16,369 bases of DNA from an uncultured Eubacterium sp. Its GTDB lineage: Bacteria > Bacillota > Clostridia > Eubacteriales > Eubacteriaceae. How positions within the stretch are numbered: the first letter of the stretch is position 1; the number at the start of each line of letters is the position of its first letter. The position numbers and the translations under genes were made by a program. The stretch lies in the NCBI GenBank assembly GCA_902784045.1, contig CACZTE010000031.1:1-16369 (forward strand), read 5' to 3'. The notes under the pieces are model-generated. The model was not told the DNA's origin. It searched no databases and saw only the letters and a program-made list of their open reading frames with translations. This document shows positions 13,794 to 16,369 of this stretch, piece after piece.

Positions 13794-14454
13794 AGCCTCT
13801 GCCTCTGACTGTGCGAATATATTTGACATCGCGGTTGCGGTCAATTTTGTCTCTCAAATATTTGATATAAACATCGACAATATTCTCGGTGCCGTCAAAA
13901 TCATAACCCCAGACCTGTTCGATAATTTGATCCCGGGATTTCACGTTGCCGTGATTTAAAACCAGATAATACAATAAATCGAATTCTGTTTTTGAAAGGT
14001 TTAGTTCCACATCGTCTCTGTACGCTTTGAATTCGGAAAGGTCGATGAACAATGTTTTGTAGCGAAGAACGTTGTTGTTTTTTGTTTCTTTTTTTCGCAG
14101 ATTGGCGTGGATGCGGGCGACGAGTTCCTCAAAATTGAAGGGTTTGGTTACATAGTCATCCGCGCCGGATTTGAGTCCGGTCACAATGTCAGATGTATCA
14201 TCTCTGGCCGTTAGGAAAATAACGGGTATCTGATTATCATATTTCCGAATCATTTCCAGAATTTCAAAACCGCTGTAGCCCGGCATCATGACGTCTAGCA
14301 ACACTAGATCGGCTTTTGAAAGATTCTCTTTAAGTGATTTGGCGGCGCTGTAACCATCATAAACGGCTATCGTTTTGAAATCGGCATGGTGAAGCTGTAA
14401 TTCTAAAATGCGTGATATTTTTTTATCATCTTCTATAATCAATATGGTATTCAT
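13780..14454 (-). CDS. OmpR/PhoB-family response regulator
   Basis: The 224-residue regulator has a receiver domain with acidic pocket Glu8-Asp9-Asp10, phosphoacceptor Asp54 in LLDVMMPG, Thr82 in FLTA and Lys104 in TKPF. A winged-helix DNA-binding domain follows (about 127-224), with LSKTEFDLLYYLV, SRDQIIEQVWGYDFDG and IRTVRGRGYVIE. I choose ATG 14454, with GGAGG about five bases upstream; an ATG at 14484 would lie before this site and on top of the promoter. It is the first gene of a regulator-kinase operon. Its stop overlaps the kinase start, so the two proteins are made together. Target genes cannot be told from sequence, but the direct repeats in its own promoter suggest autoregulation. 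Confidence 0.95.
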   Translation of the reverse strand: MNTILIIEDDKKISRILELQLHHADFKTIAVYDGYSAAKSLKENLSKADLVLLDVMMPGYSGFEILEMIRKYDNQIPVIFLTARDDTSDIVTGLKSGADDYVTKPFNFEELVARIHANLRKKETKNNNVLRYKTLFIDLSEFKAYRDDVELNLSKTEFDLLYYLVLNHGNVKSRDQIIEQVWGYDFDGTENIVDVYIKYLRDKIDRNRDVKYIRTVRGRGYVIE

Positions 14455-14488
14455 AATGCCTCCGCAGATTGTTTTATGTATCAATAAT

Positions 14489-14497
14489 ATTATAGCA
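14489..14497 (-). promoter_or_regulatory. Extended -10 promoter of the leftward regulator-kinase operon
   Basis: On the - strand TGCTATAAT (14497-14489) is a full extended -10. The expected -35 region (14517-14512) is poor but overlaps a direct repeat, which would suit an activated or autoregulated promoter. Transcription would start near 14482, about 28 bases before the ATG. Confidence 0.7.
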
Positions 14498-14521
14498 AAT
14501 GAGACGTGTTTTATAGTAAAT
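14490..14521. repeat. 11-base direct repeat at 21-base spacing between divergent regulators
   Basis: TTATAGCAAAT (14490-14500) and TTATAGTAAAT (14511-14521) differ at one base and start 21 bases apart, two DNA turns. The left copy covers the -10 of the leftward promoter. The right copy covers the expected -35 position of both the leftward and the rightward promoters. Tandem same-face repeats are the usual operator form for OmpR-family regulators. Binding by either neighbour is inference. Confidence 0.5.
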
Positions 14522-14542
14522 TTAAGAAAAAATCGCTATACT
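14514..14542 (+). promoter_or_regulatory. Candidate promoter of the rightward regulator-kinase operon
   Basis: TATACT at 14537-14542 is a good -10. The position 17 bases upstream (14514-14519, TAGTAA) is a poor -35 and falls inside the right direct repeat. Transcription would start near 14549, before AGGAGG at 14565-14570. Confidence 0.5.
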
Positions 14543-14577
14543 GTAACAAACATTGTTATTGGACAGGAGGAAACAAG

Positions 14578-15246
14578 ATGCGAATACTTTTTATTGAAGA
14601 TGAAACAAAGATTACCGACGCGCTGCAGGAGTTGTGTAAGATTCAAAATATTGACTGCGATGTTGCCAATGACGGAGAAGAAGGCTTGCTTTTCGCCCTT
14701 AACCCAATATACGATGTCATTGTCTTAGATATCATGTTGCCTTTAAAAAGCGGGTTGGAAATTTTAAAAGAGATTCGGGACCGCGATATTACCACACCGG
14801 TTTTGATGCTTACCGCCAAAGGTACGGTTGACGATAAAGTGAAAGGCCTTGATCTCGGCGCCGATGATTATCTGATTAAGCCGTTTTCCGCCAAAGAACT
14901 TTTCGCTAGAATCCGCGCGCTCAGCCGTCGCCCCAATAATGAAATTAAAGGCGAAACTATTGATTTTGAAGATGTGAGTTTCAATACCAAGAAAAACACA
15001 TTGTCCACAAAAACCGAGGAATACAGACTTTCTGTCAAAGAAGCCAAAATTCTTGAAATGCTGATCAAAAGACCCAACCAGGTGTTCACGAGAGAACAGA
15101 TTTTAGATCGTGTATGGGGCTTTGATAAAGAAGTTAATGAAAATAATATCGAAATTTACGTGCACAATCTCCGTAAAAAATTAGCCGATACCGATGTGAA
15201 AATTGATACAATCCGCGGGGTCGGCTACACCATGAGCAAAAGATAA
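14578..15246 (+). CDS. OmpR/PhoB-family response regulator
   Basis: The 222-residue regulator begins at ATG 14578, seven bases after AGGAGG (14565-14570); the frame is open upstream to 14506 but that lies across the promoter. The receiver has acidic residues Glu7-Asp8-Glu9, phosphoacceptor Asp51 in VLDIMLPL, Thr79 in MLTA and Lys101 in IKPF. The winged helix (about 125-222) shows LSVKEAKILEMLI, TREQILDRVWGFDKEV and IDTIRGVGYTMSKR. The stop TAA shares a base with the ATG of the next gene (TAATG at 15244-15248), so the kinase is translated by coupling. Its identity to the other regulator is modest, so this looks like an independent system rather than a recent tandem copy. Layout and kinase type resemble CiaR/CiaH-like pairs. 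Confidence 0.95.
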   Translation: MRILFIEDETKITDALQELCKIQNIDCDVANDGEEGLLFALNPIYDVIVLDIMLPLKSGLEILKEIRDRDITTPVLMLTAKGTVDDKVKGLDLGADDYLIKPFSAKELFARIRALSRRPNNEIKGETIDFEDVSFNTKKNTLSTKTEEYRLSVKEAKILEMLIKRPNQVFTREQILDRVWGFDKEVNENNIEIYVHNLRKKLADTDVKIDTIRGVGYTMSKR

Positions 15247-16369
15247 TGTTTAAAGAAATCAGGCGGCAGATCACACTATTTAATACCCTTATCCTCATTG
15301 CGTTTTTGCTGCTTTTTATTCTATTGCTTGTATTTCTGATTCAGTGGAGTTTTCAGCGTTCCGGAGAAAAGGCATTGATCAATGCCGCGCAGCACATTCG
15401 TAATGAAAAGCTGTCCTTTTATAAGGATAAAGACAAAGAAGAGGATTTTGATAGGCCCGCATTCCATGACGATATCGGAAAAGAGTATATCATATGGGAT
15501 GAGGACGGCAATGCTGACCGAATGCATATTGTCAATGATGATTTGATTATGAAAGGGTATGAGCTTTCGATAGATTCATCATTTAACAATGACTTCAAAA
15601 CTTTTAGTATCGGTGATCAGAGCTATCGCGTTTATTCGGCGTCATATTATGATGATGATCAAAGGAAAATCATTCAGGTCTTTCAACAAATTGACACAGA
15701 ACAAAATGTCATCCAATATCTCGTATTCTTTTTGCTTTTTATCGGATCCGGTGGGATTTTACTGCTTATCCCGCTCAGTTATATGTTGGCAGGAAAATCT
15801 CTCCAGCCAATCAAAGAAACATTCGATAATCAAAAGAAGTTTATTGCGGATGCCTCTCATGAGCTCAGAACGCCGTTAACCGTTATTCAAACGAATGTGG
15901 AAGTCCTTCGAATGAAAGAGGATGAGGTCCTGGCCAATAATATTAAATGGCTCAACAACATCGGCAACGAAAGCGAAAGCATGAGCAAACTCGTATCTCA
16001 ACTGTTGACCATTGCTCAGTCCGATAACAATAAAATTGTATTTGAGAAAAAAGTATTCGACCTTAGCATGCTTTGCGCCGAAATTATCGATTTAATGGTG
16101 GATATCGCCAGCGATAAAAACATTGTTTTAAAAGGAGATATTGAACCGGATATCGAATATGAAGGCGATGAAGAAAAACTCAAACAAGCGATTCGTATTT
16201 TAGTTGATAACGCGATCAAATACACTCCCTCCGGCGGTACCGTTGATTTGATTTTAAAAGACGGGTTACGCTCTGTTTCAATTTCCGTGCAGGATACCGG
16301 CGTTGGTCTTTCGCCCGAAGATCAAAAGAAAATATTCAGCCGTTTTTATCGTGTGGATGACGCCAGAAA
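15246..16369 (+). CDS. Sensor histidine kinase, 3' end cut by window
   Basis: The frame runs from ATG 15246 to the window edge without a stop (374 codons). It has TM1 at about 15-34, an extracytoplasmic sensor of about 130 residues, and TM2 near 162-182. A very short linker (LAGKSLQPIKETFDNQKKF) stands in place of a full HAMP domain. The H box is SHELRTPLTV with phosphoacceptor His205. The N box LVDNAIKYTPSGG and G1 QDTGVGLS are present, then FSRFYRVDDA at the edge; the G2 box must lie just beyond. Missing HAMP with an intact H box is seen in CiaH-type kinases. No Shine-Dalgarno is visible, and the start overlaps the regulator stop. The sensor part is rich in Asp and Glu (KDKDKEEDFD region), which could bind cations. 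Confidence 0.92.
   Translation, partial: MFKEIRRQITLFNTLILIAFLLLFILLLVFLIQWSFQRSGEKALINAAQHIRNEKLSFYKDKDKEEDFDRPAFHDDIGKEYIIWDEDGNADRMHIVNDDLIMKGYELSIDSSFNNDFKTFSIGDQSYRVYSASYYDDDQRKIIQVFQQIDTEQNVIQYLVFFLLFIGSGGILLLIPLSYMLAGKSLQPIKETFDNQKKFIADASHELRTPLTVIQTNVEVLRMKEDEVLANNIKWLNNIGNESESMSKLVSQLLTIAQSDNNKIVFEKKVFDLSMLCAEIIDLMVDIASDKNIVLKGDIEPDIEYEGDEEKLKQAIRILVDNAIKYTPSGGTVDLILKDGLRSVSISVQDTGVGLSPEDQKKIFSRFYRVDDAR

Noticed and set aside
1..16369. CRISPR arrays, tRNA or rRNA genes, prophage or complete insertion sequences
   Set aside because: I looked for regularly spaced repeats, cloverleaf-like segments and paired terminal repeats and saw none that are convincing.

Overview
The window looks like chromosomal DNA of a mid-GC Bacillota (Firmicutes) bacterium, probably an anaerobic clostridial or erysipelotrichial relative. 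The reasons are the yhbY-nadD-yqeK-rsfS cluster typical of that phylum, strong AGGAGG-type ribosome binding sites, TGA used as stop, a thiamine-salvage operon with cytX, a cobalamin riboswitch, and a B12-binding radical SAM protein with a DUF4080-type tail. The species cannot be named from the sequence alone.

Layout. (1) 1-3920, + strand: thiamine salvage operon thiM (5' end outside the window), thiE, a HAD phosphatase, thiD and cytX. The genes overlap or nearly touch, except for a 134-base structured leader before thiD. A long-loop hairpin with a T run follows cytX. (2) 4146-6273, + strand: an extended -10 promoter drives yhbY, nadD, yqeK and rsfS (ribosome assembly, NAD synthesis, Ap4A hydrolysis, ribosome silencing). 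A strong terminator ends the unit, and a possible small-RNA unit lies just in front of that terminator. (3) 8887-6318, - strand: a near-consensus promoter, a complete cobalamin riboswitch aptamer and an intrinsic terminator precede a zinc-dependent MDR dehydrogenase, a divergent TrpD-family phosphoribosyltransferase and a 60-residue unknown protein. (4) 8919-9514: a decayed region with a frameshifted remnant that carries one cysteine ribbon. (5) 9515-12337, + strand: ychF and a B12-binding radical SAM protein. (6) 13793-12288 on - and 14578-16369 on +: two head-to-head two-component systems that share a 123-base intergenic region containing an 11-base direct repeat at 21-base spacing. The second kinase runs off the window.

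How the genes work together. Region 1 imports and phosphorylates HMP, recycles thiazole, joins them to thiamine phosphate, and probably dephosphorylates that to thiamine. Region 3 is the least expected unit: a B12-repressible operon whose enzymes are not standard cobalamin genes. The TrpD-like enzyme keeps the PRPP/metal motifs but has changed acceptor-side residues, and no tryptophan genes are nearby. It may serve cobamide nucleotide-loop supply or a B12-sparing pathway; this is inference. The two-component systems look like separate envelope or stress sensors. One kinase has lost the Thr/Asn of the H-box phosphatase motif.
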